A stretch of DNA of 64,000 nucleotides, taken from NCBI GenBank assembly GCA_003054495.1, contig CP028514.1, forward strand, positions 2,186,001 through 2,250,000, read 5' to 3'. Of this stretch, positions 1 to 8,429 are shown in pieces; position 1 is the stretch's first letter; every line of letters starts with the position of its first letter. The position numbers were made by a program, and so were the translations under genes. Source of the stretch: Carboxydocella thermautotrophica. GTDB taxonomy: Bacteria; Bacillota; GCA-003054495; Carboxydocellales; Carboxydocellaceae. The notes under the pieces were generated by a model, which saw nothing but the letters and a program-made list of their open reading frames with translations, was not told where the DNA came from and searched no databases.

Positions 1-470
1 TGGGTATTATTGATCAAGCCATGAACAGTTCCCATTTCCCGGACATGCTGAACGATATCGGCTACCGCAGCAGTCATGGGTCGACTGGCATTGATCACAG
101 CCAGTACTTGCAGCTCCTCGCTTTCCCGGGCCCCTTCCACCAGATTCAGGGTTTTGGCCCCCTCCACCCCATAACCGATGTCCAGGATAATATCTCCCGG
201 CCGCCAGAGAGCCCAGCGCATTTCCGGTTTTATCACCGAGCCAGCCTCGCCCAGACCCATAGTTTCGGCAGTATCCCAGGCGATTACATCCACTTGCTGC
301 TCTTTTAGCTCCTGTTTAATGGGGCGTAAAGTATAAAAGGGCTCTACCAGATCAAGGTCCACCAGTGTCACCTGCCGTCCCAGAGCCGCCAGCTCCAGAG
401 CCCGGTTAACGGCGTTTTCCGATTTGCCACTGGCATATTCACCAATATAGGCTTCGACAATGCGCGCCAA
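1..470 (-). CDS. P-loop NTPase of unknown role (C-terminus cut by window edge)
   Basis: The frame reads from a TTG start at 470, preceded by a strong GGGGAGG ribosome binding site, and runs off the left edge after about 156 codons. The N-terminus holds a Walker A loop (GEYASGKS, residues 10-17) followed by a VTLVDLDLVEPF segment like the A' region of MinD/ParA/CobB-type ATPases, and later an ILDIGYG strand. This suggests a deviant MinD-like nucleotide-binding fold. No partner or substrate can be named. The start rests on the RBS, because no ATG lies upstream in frame. The family is inferred from the motifs alone, and the missing C-terminus limits the call. Confidence 0.7.
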   Translation of the reverse strand, partial: MARIVEAYIGEYASGKSENAVNRALELAALGRQVTLVDLDLVEPFYTLRPIKQELKEQQVDVIAWDTAETMGLGEAGSVIKPEMRWALWRPGDIILDIGYGVEGAKTLNLVEGARESEELQVLAVINASRPMTAAVADIVQHVREMGTVHGLINNT

Positions 471-501
471 CGCCCCACCTCCCCGTTGTGGGTATCAAAT
501 T

Positions 502-527
502 TAGTTTGCGCAAAAAGCCGCAAACTA
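502..527 (-). other. 9-bp inverted repeat in the leader of the P-loop gene
   Basis: TAGTTTGCG at 502-510 pairs with CGCAAACTA at 519-527 around an 8-base loop. It lies between the promoter at 602-630 and the TTG start at 470. It could be an operator or a leader hairpin; no U-tract follows, so it is not a clear terminator. Confidence 0.4.
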
Positions 528-601
528 TTAGGTTCCTGCCGGGACACTTCACGTCCCCCCATAAACATGATGGTCCCAGAGTTATTTGAACCATTAGTTT
601 A

Positions 602-630
602 AGTATAACTTTAATAATGGTCCAGGTCAA
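602..630 (-). promoter_or_regulatory. Sigma-A-type promoter for the P-loop gene
   Basis: On the minus strand TTGACC (630-625) is followed by a 17-base spacer and TATACT (607-602). Transcription would start near 595 and give a leader of about 125 nt before the TTG start. Confidence 0.55.
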
Positions 631-654
631 GAAAGTATATGGTATACATGGGGC

Positions 655-694
655 AAAAAAGAGAAGAGGACTAATGGTTAGACCATCAGTCCTC
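655..694 (-). terminator. Terminator of the ABC importer operon
   Basis: A hairpin pairs 666-678 with 682-694 (GAGGACT and AGTCCTC as outer arms), followed on the minus strand by a T-rich run ending in TTTTTT. The TGA stop of the substrate-binding protein (688-686) lies inside the stem. Confidence 0.75.
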
Positions 695-1543
695 GAAGTT
701 TAGCTTTTTAAGTGCTTTTTGCAAAATATCAGGAGGCAATTCCGAGCCAGTTATTTCCTTGATTTTTCGCCCCACCAGCTGAACAGTTTCTTGCGGCGGC
801 ATATTTTTGATTGCCTTCACAGCTTCTTGATGTCCTTTAACAAAATTATCTATCAAAGCTTGTTTGGCTTGATATTTTTCGGGAGTAGTTACCATAACAG
901 CACTTACACCTTCATCCTGGTATATCACCTTTGCCAGCCCTTTTGCTTCCAGCATACTGGGCCAGGGTTCAGCCAGGAGAGCTGCATCCAGCTGTTTTTG
1001 TACAAACAACCCGCTGATGGTTGCAGGTTTTTGAGCGCGAATTTCCACGTCCCCGCCTTCATAGGTCGACTTCAGTCCTGCATCATTCAATAATTTACGC
1101 AGAATTTGATCCTGGGTATTTCCAATACCCGGGACAGCGACTTTTTTACCGGCCAGGTCTTTAATGTCCTTGATATCTACTCCCTGTCGCACCACCAGAG
1201 CCGATCCTCCCCGGGTTACTTCAGCCAGGACCTTTATCTTTAATCCTTGTTTGCTCCGTTGTTCCACCGGTCCCGGGCCTACATAGCCCAGGTCCACTTC
1301 CCCTACTGCCAGAGCATCCAGCAATTCCTGACCATGGTTAAAATATCTTTCTTCAATCTTAATATCCCGGCCTATATATTTTTGAAATAATCCTTTTTCA
1401 ATCCCTACCATGGCAGGTGCGTGAGTTATATTAGGGAAATAGCCGATCTTCAAAGTTTTCTGTTCCTCCGTTGCTTGATTGCCACAACCGACCAGTCCAA
1501 ATAAAAAGGTAACTATTCCCAGAAGAAAAACCCATTTTTTCAT
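686..1543 (-). CDS. ABC transporter substrate-binding lipoprotein, SsuA/TauA/NMT1-like
   Basis: 285-residue extracytoplasmic binding protein. The N-terminus is a lipoprotein signal peptide with lipobox LVGC, so Cys20 is the likely lipidated residue. The mature part has the NMT1/SsuA fold signatures: LKIGYFPNITHAPAMVG near the start, a DALAVGEVDLGYVGPGP segment, and a KKVAVPGIGNTQDQIL segment. These proteins carry sulfonates, taurine, nitrate or pyrimidine precursors to a matching ABC pore. It is the last gene of a three-gene operon (ATPase, permease, binding protein). The ligand cannot be read from the sequence and no sulfonatase or desulfonase is adjacent. Confidence 0.9.
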   Translation of the reverse strand: MKKWVFLLGIVTFLFGLVGCGNQATEEQKTLKIGYFPNITHAPAMVGIEKGLFQKYIGRDIKIEERYFNHGQELLDALAVGEVDLGYVGPGPVEQRSKQGLKIKVLAEVTRGGSALVVRQGVDIKDIKDLAGKKVAVPGIGNTQDQILRKLLNDAGLKSTYEGGDVEIRAQKPATISGLFVQKQLDAALLAEPWPSMLEAKGLAKVIYQDEGVSAVMVTTPEKYQAKQALIDNFVKGHQEAVKAIKNMPPQETVQLVGRKIKEITGSELPPDILQKALKKLNFED

Positions 1544-1563
1544 TAACCCTCACCTCCTGAAAA

Positions 1564-2322
1564 CTATGCTCGGTTTAACCCCCAGCGCATCATTACTCGT
1601 TGTTCCAGACGACGGAACAGGAGACTATCCGTTAACATTCCCAAAAGGGCAATTATCACCATAATTGCCAGTACCAGAGCCATGTTCCCCAGGTCTCTGG
1701 CCCACATCAATACCTGGCCCAATCCTGTCCCGGTGCCGATTAGCTCCCCGGCCAGCAGAGCCCGCCAGCAGAAGGCCCAGGCTAGCCGCATAGCTGTAAT
1801 TAAATGGGGAACAGAGGCTGGCAATTTCACCCGCCAGAAAAGAGGTAATCCCTTTAACCCCATGGTTTTCCCTACTCTAACCAGTAGTGGAGGAACGTTT
1901 TTAATACCAGCTACCGTACCCATAGTCATTGTCCAGACCCCGCCCAGAGTAACTACAAATAGAATGGCTCCTTCCCCCATTTTAAACCAGAGCAAAGCCA
2001 GGGGTAGCCAGACAATACTTGGAACACTCTGCAAAGCGACAATTAACCCCCCCAGGGTATCCTCCCACCATTTATGACTGCAAATTAATAAACCAAGAGC
2101 CAGCCCTATAATCACTGCCAGAAAATATCCAACTATCAATCGCAGCAAGCTAACGCCAACTGCTTTAACTAATGTGCCATCAGCAAAGCCAGTCCAAAGA
2201 GCTTTTACCACCTGTCCTGGCGAAGGAAAAAGAAAATCTGGCCACACTTTCAGATTATATATAACTGCCCAGATCCCGATCAGGATGCCAAGGAAAACCA
2301 CTCTTCTTAAGATGGTAGTCAT
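1564..2322 (-). CDS. ABC transporter permease, SsuC/TauC-like
   Basis: 252-residue integral membrane subunit with about six hydrophobic segments and a BPD_transp_1 core. The EAA-loop region appears as a GLKGLPLFWRVKLPASVPHL stretch around residue 150, which docks onto the ATPase. The ATG at 2322 has a GGAGG site about 9 bases upstream and lies inside the 3' end of the ATPase gene, so the two genes overlap by 68 bases and are probably translationally coupled. The DFLFPSPGQVVKALW motif after the first membrane helix is typical of the SsuC/NrtB group. The substrate is unknown. Confidence 0.9.
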   Translation of the reverse strand: MTTILRRVVFLGILIGIWAVIYNLKVWPDFLFPSPGQVVKALWTGFADGTLVKAVGVSLLRLIVGYFLAVIIGLALGLLICSHKWWEDTLGGLIVALQSVPSIVWLPLALLWFKMGEGAILFVVTLGGVWTMTMGTVAGIKNVPPLLVRVGKTMGLKGLPLFWRVKLPASVPHLITAMRLAWAFCWRALLAGELIGTGTGLGQVLMWARDLGNMALVLAIMVIIALLGMLTDSLLFRRLEQRVMMRWGLNRA

Positions 2323-3076
2323 CCCCCAGTTCCTCCTTCAACACTTTTTCCATTTCTTCCCGCAGTTCACGCAGGATCTGGTTTTCCAGCTGCAACAACA
2401 GTCCATCCCCTTCCAGCCGCGGATGAGGAGCCTGGACTTTGAACTCGGCTTTAATCCGTCCCGGCCGGGTGGCAAAAACCAGAATACGATCGGCCAGACG
2501 CACCGCTTCCCGGATATTATGGGTAACAAAGATGATTGTCTTGCCCGTTTGCTGCCAGATATCCTGCAGCTCCACATGCATGGCCATGCGGGTTTGTTCA
2601 TCCAGAGCAGCAAAAGGTTCATCCATCAAGAGAATCCGCGGATTGAGAGCCAGAGCCCGGGCGATGGCCACCCGCTGTTTCATTCCGCCTGATAATTCAT
2701 GGGGCCAGGAGTGGGCATAGCGGCTCAGATGGACCAGTTTCAACAGCTCCAGGGCCCGTTCTCGCGCCACCGCCTCGGTCAGCCCCTGCCGCCGCAGGGG
2801 AAAGGCCACATTTTCCAGGACATTTAACCAGGGAAACAGGCCGGGCTCCTGAAAGACCATGCCCCTTTCCGGTCCAGGAGCAGTCAATACCTGCCCGTCC
2901 AGACGCACTTCCCCCGAGGTCGGCTGTTCCAGTCCAGCGATAATATTCAGCAAAGTGGATTTACCACAACCCGAGGGCCCCAGAAAAGCTATGAATTCCC
3001 CCTGTTCCACTTGCAAATCCACCGGAGCCAGCACCTGGTGCTGAAAATATTTAGTGACCTGGCAGATTTCCAGCAT
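2255..3076 (-). CDS. ABC transporter ATP-binding protein, SsuB/TauB-like
   Basis: 273-residue cytoplasmic ATPase. Walker A is GPSGCGKST (residues 35-43), the Q-loop is in VFQEPGLFPWL, the signature is LSGGMKQRVAIARAL, and Walker B plus catalytic Glu is ILLMDEPFAALDEQ, followed by the H-loop VTHNIREAVRLADRI. This order is typical of SsuB/TauB. I chose the ATG at 3076 because an AAGGGG site sits about 8 bases upstream; an in-frame GTG at 3085 is the alternative. It is the first gene of the importer operon and overlaps the permease gene. Confidence 0.9.
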   Translation of the reverse strand: MLEICQVTKYFQHQVLAPVDLQVEQGEFIAFLGPSGCGKSTLLNIIAGLEQPTSGEVRLDGQVLTAPGPERGMVFQEPGLFPWLNVLENVAFPLRRQGLTEAVARERALELLKLVHLSRYAHSWPHELSGGMKQRVAIARALALNPRILLMDEPFAALDEQTRMAMHVELQDIWQQTGKTIIFVTHNIREAVRLADRILVFATRPGRIKAEFKVQAPHPRLEGDGLLLQLENQILRELREEMEKVLKEELGDDYHLKKSGFPWHPDRDLGSYI

Positions 3077-3090
3077 CTCCCTCACCCCTT

Positions 3091-3110
3091 ATATCCGAGT
3101 ATTTCGATAT
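3091..3110. promoter_or_regulatory. Imperfect palindrome upstream of the ABC operon
   Basis: ATATC and GATAT arms enclose 10 bases just upstream of the ATPase start. The position suits an operator or part of a promoter, but no regulator can be assigned. Low confidence. Confidence 0.3.
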
Positions 3111-3167
3111 GTTTTCTTATATTTTTGGTTAGTATCATTTTACTGATAATCCCCTTCTGCGTCAAGA

Positions 3168-3206
3168 GAAAAAAGAAAAAACCCGACAGGAATTTTCCCA
3201 TCGGGC
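3168..3206 (-). terminator. Terminator after the bofA-like gene
   Basis: On the minus strand a CCCGA...TCGGG hairpin directly follows the bofA-like stop codon and runs into TTTTTTCTTTTTT. It should end the dnaX-ybaB-recR-bofA transcript. Confidence 0.75.
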
Positions 3207-3476
3207 TTACATGGCAATTTTTAAAGCTGTCAGTAACACAAATCCCGGTATGCCCAGAAATCCCACCAGGGCCGTACTGGCCCAGTTAAAGGGATAGCTG
3301 AAACCCAGCCAGCCGGTAAGCCAGTTGACCAGCAGCAGAGTTGCCGCCCCCAGGGCCAGCCGCGTTACCAGCCACCAGAGAATTTTCAGGGGCCGGGTCA
3401 GATAGAGCCCCACCGCATATAAAAGCAACAGCAGGACCGCCGCTGCGACCAGGTAACTGAGGACCATGCTTGTCAC
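3207..3476 (-). CDS. bofA: BofA-family pro-sigma-K processing inhibitor-like membrane protein
   Basis: 89-residue, very hydrophobic protein with two or three membrane spans and a C-terminal FLGIPGFVLLTAL motif diagnostic of the BofA family. In Bacillus, BofA sits in the outer forespore membrane and restrains the SpoIVFB protease that activates sigma-K. The recR-bofA order seen here is the standard one in spore formers. It begins about 48 bases after the recR stop and ends at a terminator. This supports a spore-forming host. The family call rests on motif and context; whether it acts exactly as in Bacillus is inferred. Confidence 0.85.
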   Translation of the reverse strand: MTSMVLSYLVAAAVLLLLLYAVGLYLTRPLKILWWLVTRLALGAATLLLVNWLTGWLGFSYPFNWASTALVGFLGIPGFVLLTALKIAM

Positions 3477-3523
3477 CCCCCGTTACCTTCAGCATATGCG
3501 GCAGGCTGTCCCGATATTACTGC

Positions 3524-4132
3524 CTAAATTTCCCGCCGCCCCGCCAGGGCACTGGCCAGGGTCATTTCATCGGCATATTCCAGTACACTCCCCGCCGGCA
3601 AACCATGGGCCAAACGGGTTACTTTGACCCCCAGGGGTTTAAGCAATTTGGCCAGATACATGGCGGTAGTCTCCCCCTCGATGGTGGGGTTGGTGGCCAG
3701 AATTACCTCTGTGATGGGCTCTGTCTGCAGGCGCTGCAACAGCTCCTTGATTTTCAGCTGTTCCGGGCCAATGTCCTCCATGGGCTTGATGGCTCCATGC
3801 AGAACGTGATAATAACCCCGGTAATCCCGCAAACGCTCAAAAGCTGCCACATCCCGGGGCTCCTCCACTACGCAGAGCAAATCCCCCTGCCGGCTGTCAT
3901 CCCGACAGATTTCACAGAGATCGGCCGTAGTGAGGTTGCAGCAGCGCTGACAGAAGCGGATTTGCTCGCGGGCCTCCAGGATAGCCTCCGCCAGCTCCCG
4001 GCTCACTTCGGCAGGGGCATTTAACAGATAAAAAGCCAGGCGCTGGGCAGTTTTGGGCCCGATGCCCGGCAAGCGGGAAAAGCGATTAATCAAACGGGCG
4101 ATAGGCTCAGAATAACTATACATGCCAATCAT
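3524..4132 (-). CDS. recR: Recombination mediator RecR
   Basis: 202 residues, the usual RecR length. The helix-hairpin-helix LSRLPGIGPKTAQRLAFYLL lies at residues 17-36, a four-cysteine zinc finger (FCQRCCNL...CEIC) at about 59-75, and a Toprim domain starts near LLCVVEEPRDV. RecR works with RecO/RecF to load RecA at gaps and collapsed forks. It lies 15 bases downstream of ybaB in the conserved dnaX-ybaB-recR order. Confidence 0.97.
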   Translation of the reverse strand: MIGMYSYSEPIARLINRFSRLPGIGPKTAQRLAFYLLNAPAEVSRELAEAILEAREQIRFCQRCCNLTTADLCEICRDDSRQGDLLCVVEEPRDVAAFERLRDYRGYYHVLHGAIKPMEDIGPEQLKIKELLQRLQTEPITEVILATNPTIEGETTAMYLAKLLKPLGVKVTRLAHGLPAGSVLEYADEMTLASALAGRREI

Positions 4133-4147
4133 CCTCTGTCTATCAGA

Positions 4148-4465
4148 TTAGAAAAGACCGGGAATTTTCAACCCTCCCGTGATTTTGGCCATTTCCGCTG
4201 CCACCATTTCCTGGGATTTGCGCAGGGCTTCATTGACAGCTGCCAGAATCATATCCTGCAGCATTTCTACATCTTCCGGATCCACTGCTTCCGGCTTGAT
4301 TTCCAGGCTCAGCAGCTCCTGCTTACCATTGGCCACTACTCGCACGGCACCGCCGCCGGCAGTGGCTTCCACTGTTTTCAGAGCGATTTCCTCCTGCAGT
4401 TTGGCCATTTCCTTTTGCATTTTCTGCACTTGTTTCATCATTTGATTCATATTGCCACCAAACAT
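4148..4465 (-). CDS. ybaB: YbaB/EbfC nucleoid-associated protein
   Basis: 105 residues. The N-terminal [22 protein letters not shown] helix is the dimerising coiled coil of the family; the middle beta sheet contains the [11 protein letters not shown] motif; the C-terminal helices contain the [17 protein letters not shown] motif. Members bind DNA as dimers. It lies 11 bases after the dnaX stop in the usual dnaX-ybaB-recR arrangement. Confidence 0.95.
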   Translation of the reverse strand: MFGGNMNQMMKQVQKMQKEMAKLQEEIALKTVEATAGGGAVRVVANGKQELLSLEIKPEAVDPEDVEMLQDMILAAVNEALRKSQEMVAAEMAKITGGLKIPGLF

Positions 4466-4476
4466 TTTCCTGCCTC

Positions 4477-6117
4477 CTAATCCTTTATTTCCACCGGTAC
4501 CGCCGCCCCAAAGGTTTCCTGGACAGTTTTGACCAGCTCCTCAGGAGCCAGATCCGGTTTATTCTCCTCTTCAACAGCTGCGTTGGACGAACCGGCAATC
4601 TCACTGGTCAGCAAAGCCTGCACCCTGAGGGGCCGGCCCAGCACTTTCTGCACCGCGGCTTCCAGTATCTCCAGATTCGTACCCTGCAGCAGCCGATCGC
4701 GATGAAAGCTTTTTCCGTCAGGGAACACCAGACTCAAGGTCTGGCCATCACAGTGCAGTGGCTCCCCTTCCACCACGAAGGCACGCACCTGCATACGCTT
4801 GCGCAACAGTTCCAGCACCCGGGGCCATTCCTCCTGAACCTGTTTCATTAATACAGGGTCACTGGCTGCCAGTTCCACTTTTTTGCCCCGTGTAACCGGC
4901 CTGGCGACCGGTGTTGTCCGAGGGGCCGGTCCAGCCGTTACCGGTCCTGCTGCCTTCAGTCGTTCCAGTTCAGCCTGCAGCTGAGCTACCTGCTGTTGCA
5001 GATTGTTCTCTACCTCAGACCCTTCCTGACTTAGCCCCTTGATCAAAGCCAGCTCCAGCAACAGGCGGGGCTGCTGACTCCAGCGCATGCCCTGTTCGGT
5101 TTCTGTTAAAATATTAATCATTTGCTGTACCCGGGCCGGTGACAGAGCTTCGGCCTGGGCCTTCAAGCGTTCCCAGTACTGGGGGGAAGTGCGTAGAACC
5201 TGATCCACATCCCTGGCTACCCGGATAACCAGCAAATCCCGCAAATATTCCAGTAAATCGCGCACAAACTGGCGCAAATCCTTGCCCTGTTCCACCAGTT
5301 CCCCTACCAGCTGCAAAGCTCCTGCCAGATCGCGGCGGATCAGCTGGTCCAGCAGCCGGGCGATTTTTTCCCCGCTGACCGCCCCCAGGATGGCGCGAAT
5401 ATGGTCGCCTTCCACCTGTTCTCCCGCCATGGCCCGCGCCTGGTCCAGCAAGCTGAGGGCGTCCCGCATACCCCCTTCCGCTGCCCGGGCGATGAGGAGC
5501 AGGGCTTCTTCTGTTACCTTAATTCCTTCTCCTGCCGCCACCTCCTGCAAGCGCGCCATAATATCCTCTAATGGTATGCGTTTAAAATCAAAGCGCTGGC
5601 AACGGGAAAGGATGGTGAGAGGGATTTTATGGGGTTCCGTAGTCGCCAGAATGAAAACCACCTGGCCCGGGGGTTCTTCTAAGGTCTTGAGCAGGGCATT
5701 GAAGGCTTCATTGGTCAGCATGTGTACTTCATCGATTATGTAGACTTTATAATAACCCTCGGTAGGGGCAAATTTGACCTTTTCCCTCAGTTCCCGAATT
5801 TCATCGATACCGCGATTGGAAGCAGCATCGATTTCCAGGACATCCATGCTGTTGCCCTGGTTGATACGCTGACAGTTTTCGCATTCATTACAGGGTTCCG
5901 GCACCGGTCTACCATGGCCCGTGCGGCAGTTCAATGCTTTGGCCAGCAATTTGGCTGTGGTAGTTTTGCCGGTTCCCCGCGGCCCACAAAACAGATAGGC
6001 ATGGGCGATCCTGCCGGTGCGCAGGGCATTTTGCAAAGTCCGGCTGACATGCTCCTGCCCTACTGTTTCCGCAAAGGTTTTGGGCCGCCATTCCCGATAT
6101 AAGGCCAGATAAGCCAT
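4477..6117 (-). CDS. dnaX: DNA polymerase III subunit gamma/tau
   Basis: 546 residues, the clamp-loader ATPase of the replisome. Walker A is [18 protein letters not shown] (about residues 45-62), then a four-Cys zinc module (C...C..C..C, residues about 64-83), Walker B/DExH in [10 protein letters not shown] and the sensor-1 region [21 protein letters not shown]. The AAA+ module and collar occupy about the first 360 residues. A basic, proline-rich linker ([20 protein letters not shown]) precedes the C-terminal tau-like part. Whether a short gamma form is made cannot be judged. It starts 20 bases downstream of the SRP RNA terminator. Confidence 0.97.
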   Translation of the reverse strand: MAYLALYREWRPKTFAETVGQEHVSRTLQNALRTGRIAHAYLFCGPRGTGKTTTAKLLAKALNCRTGHGRPVPEPCNECENCQRINQGNSMDVLEIDAASNRGIDEIRELREKVKFAPTEGYYKVYIIDEVHMLTNEAFNALLKTLEEPPGQVVFILATTEPHKIPLTILSRCQRFDFKRIPLEDIMARLQEVAAGEGIKVTEEALLLIARAAEGGMRDALSLLDQARAMAGEQVEGDHIRAILGAVSGEKIARLLDQLIRRDLAGALQLVGELVEQGKDLRQFVRDLLEYLRDLLVIRVARDVDQVLRTSPQYWERLKAQAEALSPARVQQMINILTETEQGMRWSQQPRLLLELALIKGLSQEGSEVENNLQQQVAQLQAELERLKAAGPVTAGPAPRTTPVARPVTRGKKVELAASDPVLMKQVQEEWPRVLELLRKRMQVRAFVVEGEPLHCDGQTLSLVFPDGKSFHRDRLLQGTNLEILEAAVQKVLGRPLRVQALLTSEIAGSSNAAVEEENKPDLAPEELVKTVQETFGAAVPVEIKD

Positions 6118-6137
6118 ACCTATCCCCCCATGGCTTT

Positions 6138-6163
6138 AAAAAAAAGGCGGTTAAAAAACCACC
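6138..6163 (-). terminator. Intrinsic terminator of the SRP RNA gene
   Basis: On the minus strand GGTGGTT (6163-6157), a 4-base loop and AACCGCC (6152-6146) form a 7-bp stem with one wobble, followed by eight T residues (6145-6138). It separates the SRP RNA from dnaX. Confidence 0.85.
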
Positions 6164-6180
6164 TGCTGGAGCAAATTTAA

Positions 6181-6451
6181 TGGCCGTGCACCCGGCATTG
6201 AATCCTGCCTCCCAGGCGTTATCCCCGCAGTTAGCTCAGGCCAGGCACTCCCGCGGCACACCCAAGACATCCCTTAGTGCTGCTTCCGTCAGGACCTGAC
6301 ACGGTTCGAGAGCTTGTGTTGCGCAGGACCCAACCGTCCACACCACTTACGGAGACCGGACCCCATGAAACAGACCCGCTGCCGGGCATCGACCCCACTA
6401 TAGCGGATTGTGGGTTACAGGGCACCGCTACCTCCCCATCTAGCACGACCA
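6181..6451 (-). ncRNA. ffs: Signal recognition particle RNA, large type with Alu domain
   Basis: The minus strand carries the 5' Alu-domain signature GGAGGTAGCGGTGCCCTGTA, and the S-domain tip AGGTCCTGACGGAAGCAGCA with its partner around TGTGCCGCGGGAGTGCCTGG. The ends pair: TGGTCGTGC at 6451-6443 with GCACGGCCA at 6189-6181, giving a molecule of about 271 nt, the size of the Bacillus scRNA. It directs FtsY/Ffh-dependent membrane targeting. Exact ends are deduced from pairing and may differ by a few bases. Confidence 0.93.
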
Positions 6452-6478
6452 AACTTTATTGACTGCTTTGACTTGTTT

Positions 6479-6508
6479 ATTATACCCTGAAAGCAAGGAT
6501 AAATGCAA
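6479..6508 (-). promoter_or_regulatory. Likely SRP RNA promoter
   Basis: A perfect TATAAT (6484-6479 on the minus strand) is preceded by a weak TTGCAT at 18-base spacing. The start site would be about 6472, some 20 bases before the mature 5' end. Confidence 0.5.
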
Positions 6509-6518
6509 GAGGAAAGGA

Positions 6519-6542
6519 GTGGCATAAATATTTTAGTGCCAC
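6519..6542. other. Inverted repeat between the SRP promoter and the IS607-type element
   Basis: GTGGCA and TGCCAC arms flank an AT-rich 12-base loop. On the minus strand a pyrimidine-rich tail follows, so it could stop transcription leaving the transposon. The rest of 6452-6640 shows no gene. Confidence 0.35.
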
Positions 6543-6639
6543 CACATGGGCAGCATAGATGCCTGTTTCAATTTTACTATCAACTTCTATCAAATAATCA
6601 TAAAGTTGACAGCAAAAGCAGTTTACGCTCTCCGAGAGG

Positions 6640-7001
6640 CCGGGTACCCCCACCTGCCCGGCTGACGGGGCAGGCGGACCACGGGCTTCTGGAGTCCCGC
6701 CCGAAACAGTCACGCTGCAAAAACGCTTCCAAACGGCGGGGTGGTGTTGACACCCGGCGCACAGTTGCCTGAGTACCGGGCTCCCACCTGAAGGGCAGGA
6801 ACGGTTTGGCCGGCCGAAATGCCGTTCGCCGTACATCTCAGCCCCAGCTACCCGGCGGCGCTCAGTTTCCCGGAGGGGAAACCTCATCGTCAAAGCCCGC
6901 TTCGCGTGCGCCGCTGTCAGCCAACGCCCGTTCCGTCGGAGCTTTCTCCCACCCGGGCCAATCCCTGCCCTTTCCCGGGAACATCCCGGGAGACTAAAAG
7001 G
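6640..7001 (-). ncRNA. Candidate omega-RNA (TnpB guide RNA) region
   Basis: About 360 bases downstream of the tnpB stop contain no credible gene but are markedly GC-rich and full of hairpins, for example CCCGGGA/TCCCGGG at 6974-6990 and GTTTCCC/GGGAAAC at 6865-6882. Known TnpB proteins use an RNA encoded at exactly this place, from the tnpB 3' end to the element's right end, with the guide taken from flanking DNA. The function is inferred from position and structure, not from a covariance match. Confidence 0.55.
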
Positions 7002-8429
7002 TTAATTAGCCTTTTGATTATAACGCTGGAGCAATATTTCTTTCACTGTTTTATACGGGGTGTAACGGGTTATCTCTTCGTCGTGCAGCCTTTTTTTCAG
7101 GTTCATAGCTGCTACCTGGTCAGCATCGGCAGTAAAACCGCATTGGCGGCATTTAAAAATGTCTCCATTGCGATTCTTGGCGTCAACCCAACCGCACTGC
7201 GGGCACTCCTGGCTGGAATAGGCCGCGTTTTGCGGTCCGGGGTCGGTGACGGAGTAGACGTAGTTCTTGTATTCCCGGCGCTCCTTGATGATGTTTCGCT
7301 GCCAGCCGCTCACCTTGCGGGAGAGGCCTTTGCTTTTGGCTTTGCCGCGCAGGTGGGCGAGGTCTTCATAAGCGATGATCTGCGGCCGGCGTTTTTTGTA
7401 GAGTTCGTTAAACGCCCGGTTGATTTCGTTTTCGCACCTAGCCCGATATCTTTTGTTTCTCCTGGTTTGCTTGATAAGGCCCAGGTTGTGTTTTAAGATA
7501 CGCCGGGCTTTGGGTGGGTCCTGCTCCAATAATTTCCGGCGCAAGGCCCAGAGTTTTCCGCGTTTCCGGCTATTGTCCAAAATATGGTCGGACATTTCTT
7601 GCAGAGCCTCACCATATTCGGGCCGGTATTTTCTGCCAGTATCATCGGTAAATACTTCCGTCACGCCCAGGTCGATGCCCGCCTCTCCCTCACCAGGCGA
7701 GTAAGTATGCGGTTCCCTGCTCAGATGGATTTCCACCGCTTGTTCGTCCGGAAAGAGGACTACCCGCAGGTTGCCTCGCATGGCGTGTATCCCAGTCAAG
7801 GGTATGACCGCCCTTTCGCCGGGGGTTAATGTCGCTACGGCAATATACTGCCGCTTTCCCCTGTTAAATACACGGTACATTTGCTGGTCTACCACGAAAC
7901 TGCGGGCTTTTTTGACGCGGGGCCTTGTGCCTAAGATGCGGCGAAAGGCGCGCTTCAGATAATTTCTCACCTTGGCACGGCCCTCTGAGTCCAAACTTAT
8001 TTTTTGATTAACCACGTCTTCATGAGTGAAAATCGCCTGGAGCCTCTTCCAATCCCGGCCGCGCTTTTCATCTCTATATAAAAGCCAGAAGGCGTAGTGC
8101 TTTTCTTCGTCAGACAGGCCTTCATGACGGTAAAGCCGCTCTTTGACCCCGACGATGGCGGCCTCCCACTGCCTCTCCAGGGTGAACAGGGCGTCGTCCA
8201 AAACCAGCTTCCACTGGCGGGCCTGTAGCCCGAAAGGGCTGGTGAAACCGGCTGCAACCAGCTCGTCCCGCAGCTTCCGCTTTTTACCCAGATAGTGCAG
8301 GTATTTCACATGCCCGTACTCCACCAGGAAGGAGTTCTTCTGCCTGGCATATGCTTCTGCCGTCTCAGTTATCCTGGCCCACTTATCTTTGTTCAGCGGC
8401 AGACTTTTCTGCTTGACCGTCTGCTGCAC
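7002..8429 (-). CDS. tnpB: TnpB RNA-guided nuclease of an IS607-type element
   Basis: 475 residues, longer than the common 370-410, with an extended N-terminal half. The RuvC-like centre is complete: GIDLG (Asp253), AYEDLAHL (Glu355) and the DADQVAAMN segment (Asp435/Asp437). Between the last two lies a zinc ribbon (Cys409, Cys412, Cys427, Cys430). TnpB proteins are RNA-guided DNA endonucleases that help retain the element. The start at 8429 lies inside tnpA (47-base overlap), suggesting coupled translation. No inactivating change is visible, so the nuclease is probably active. Confidence 0.92.
   Translation of the reverse strand: MQQTVKQKSLPLNKDKWARITETAEAYARQKNSFLVEYGHVKYLHYLGKKRKLRDELVAAGFTSPFGLQARQWKLVLDDALFTLERQWEAAIVGVKERLYRHEGLSDEEKHYAFWLLYRDEKRGRDWKRLQAIFTHEDVVNQKISLDSEGRAKVRNYLKRAFRRILGTRPRVKKARSFVVDQQMYRVFNRGKRQYIAVATLTPGERAVIPLTGIHAMRGNLRVVLFPDEQAVEIHLSREPHTYSPGEGEAGIDLGVTEVFTDDTGRKYRPEYGEALQEMSDHILDNSRKRGKLWALRRKLLEQDPPKARRILKHNLGLIKQTRRNKRYRARCENEINRAFNELYKKRRPQIIAYEDLAHLRGKAKSKGLSRKVSGWQRNIIKERREYKNYVYSVTDPGPQNAAYSSQECPQCGWVDAKNRNGDIFKCRQCGFTADADQVAAMNLKKRLHDEEITRYTPYKTVKEILLQRYNQKAN

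Noticed and set aside
6231-6452. 73-codon open frame across the SRP RNA
   Set aside because: The bases are explained by SRP RNA structure and conserved motifs.
6480-6997. Open frames in the region after tnpB
   Set aside because: Several overlapping frames on both strands, none with domain or RBS; GC-rich hairpins and location fit the guide RNA region better.
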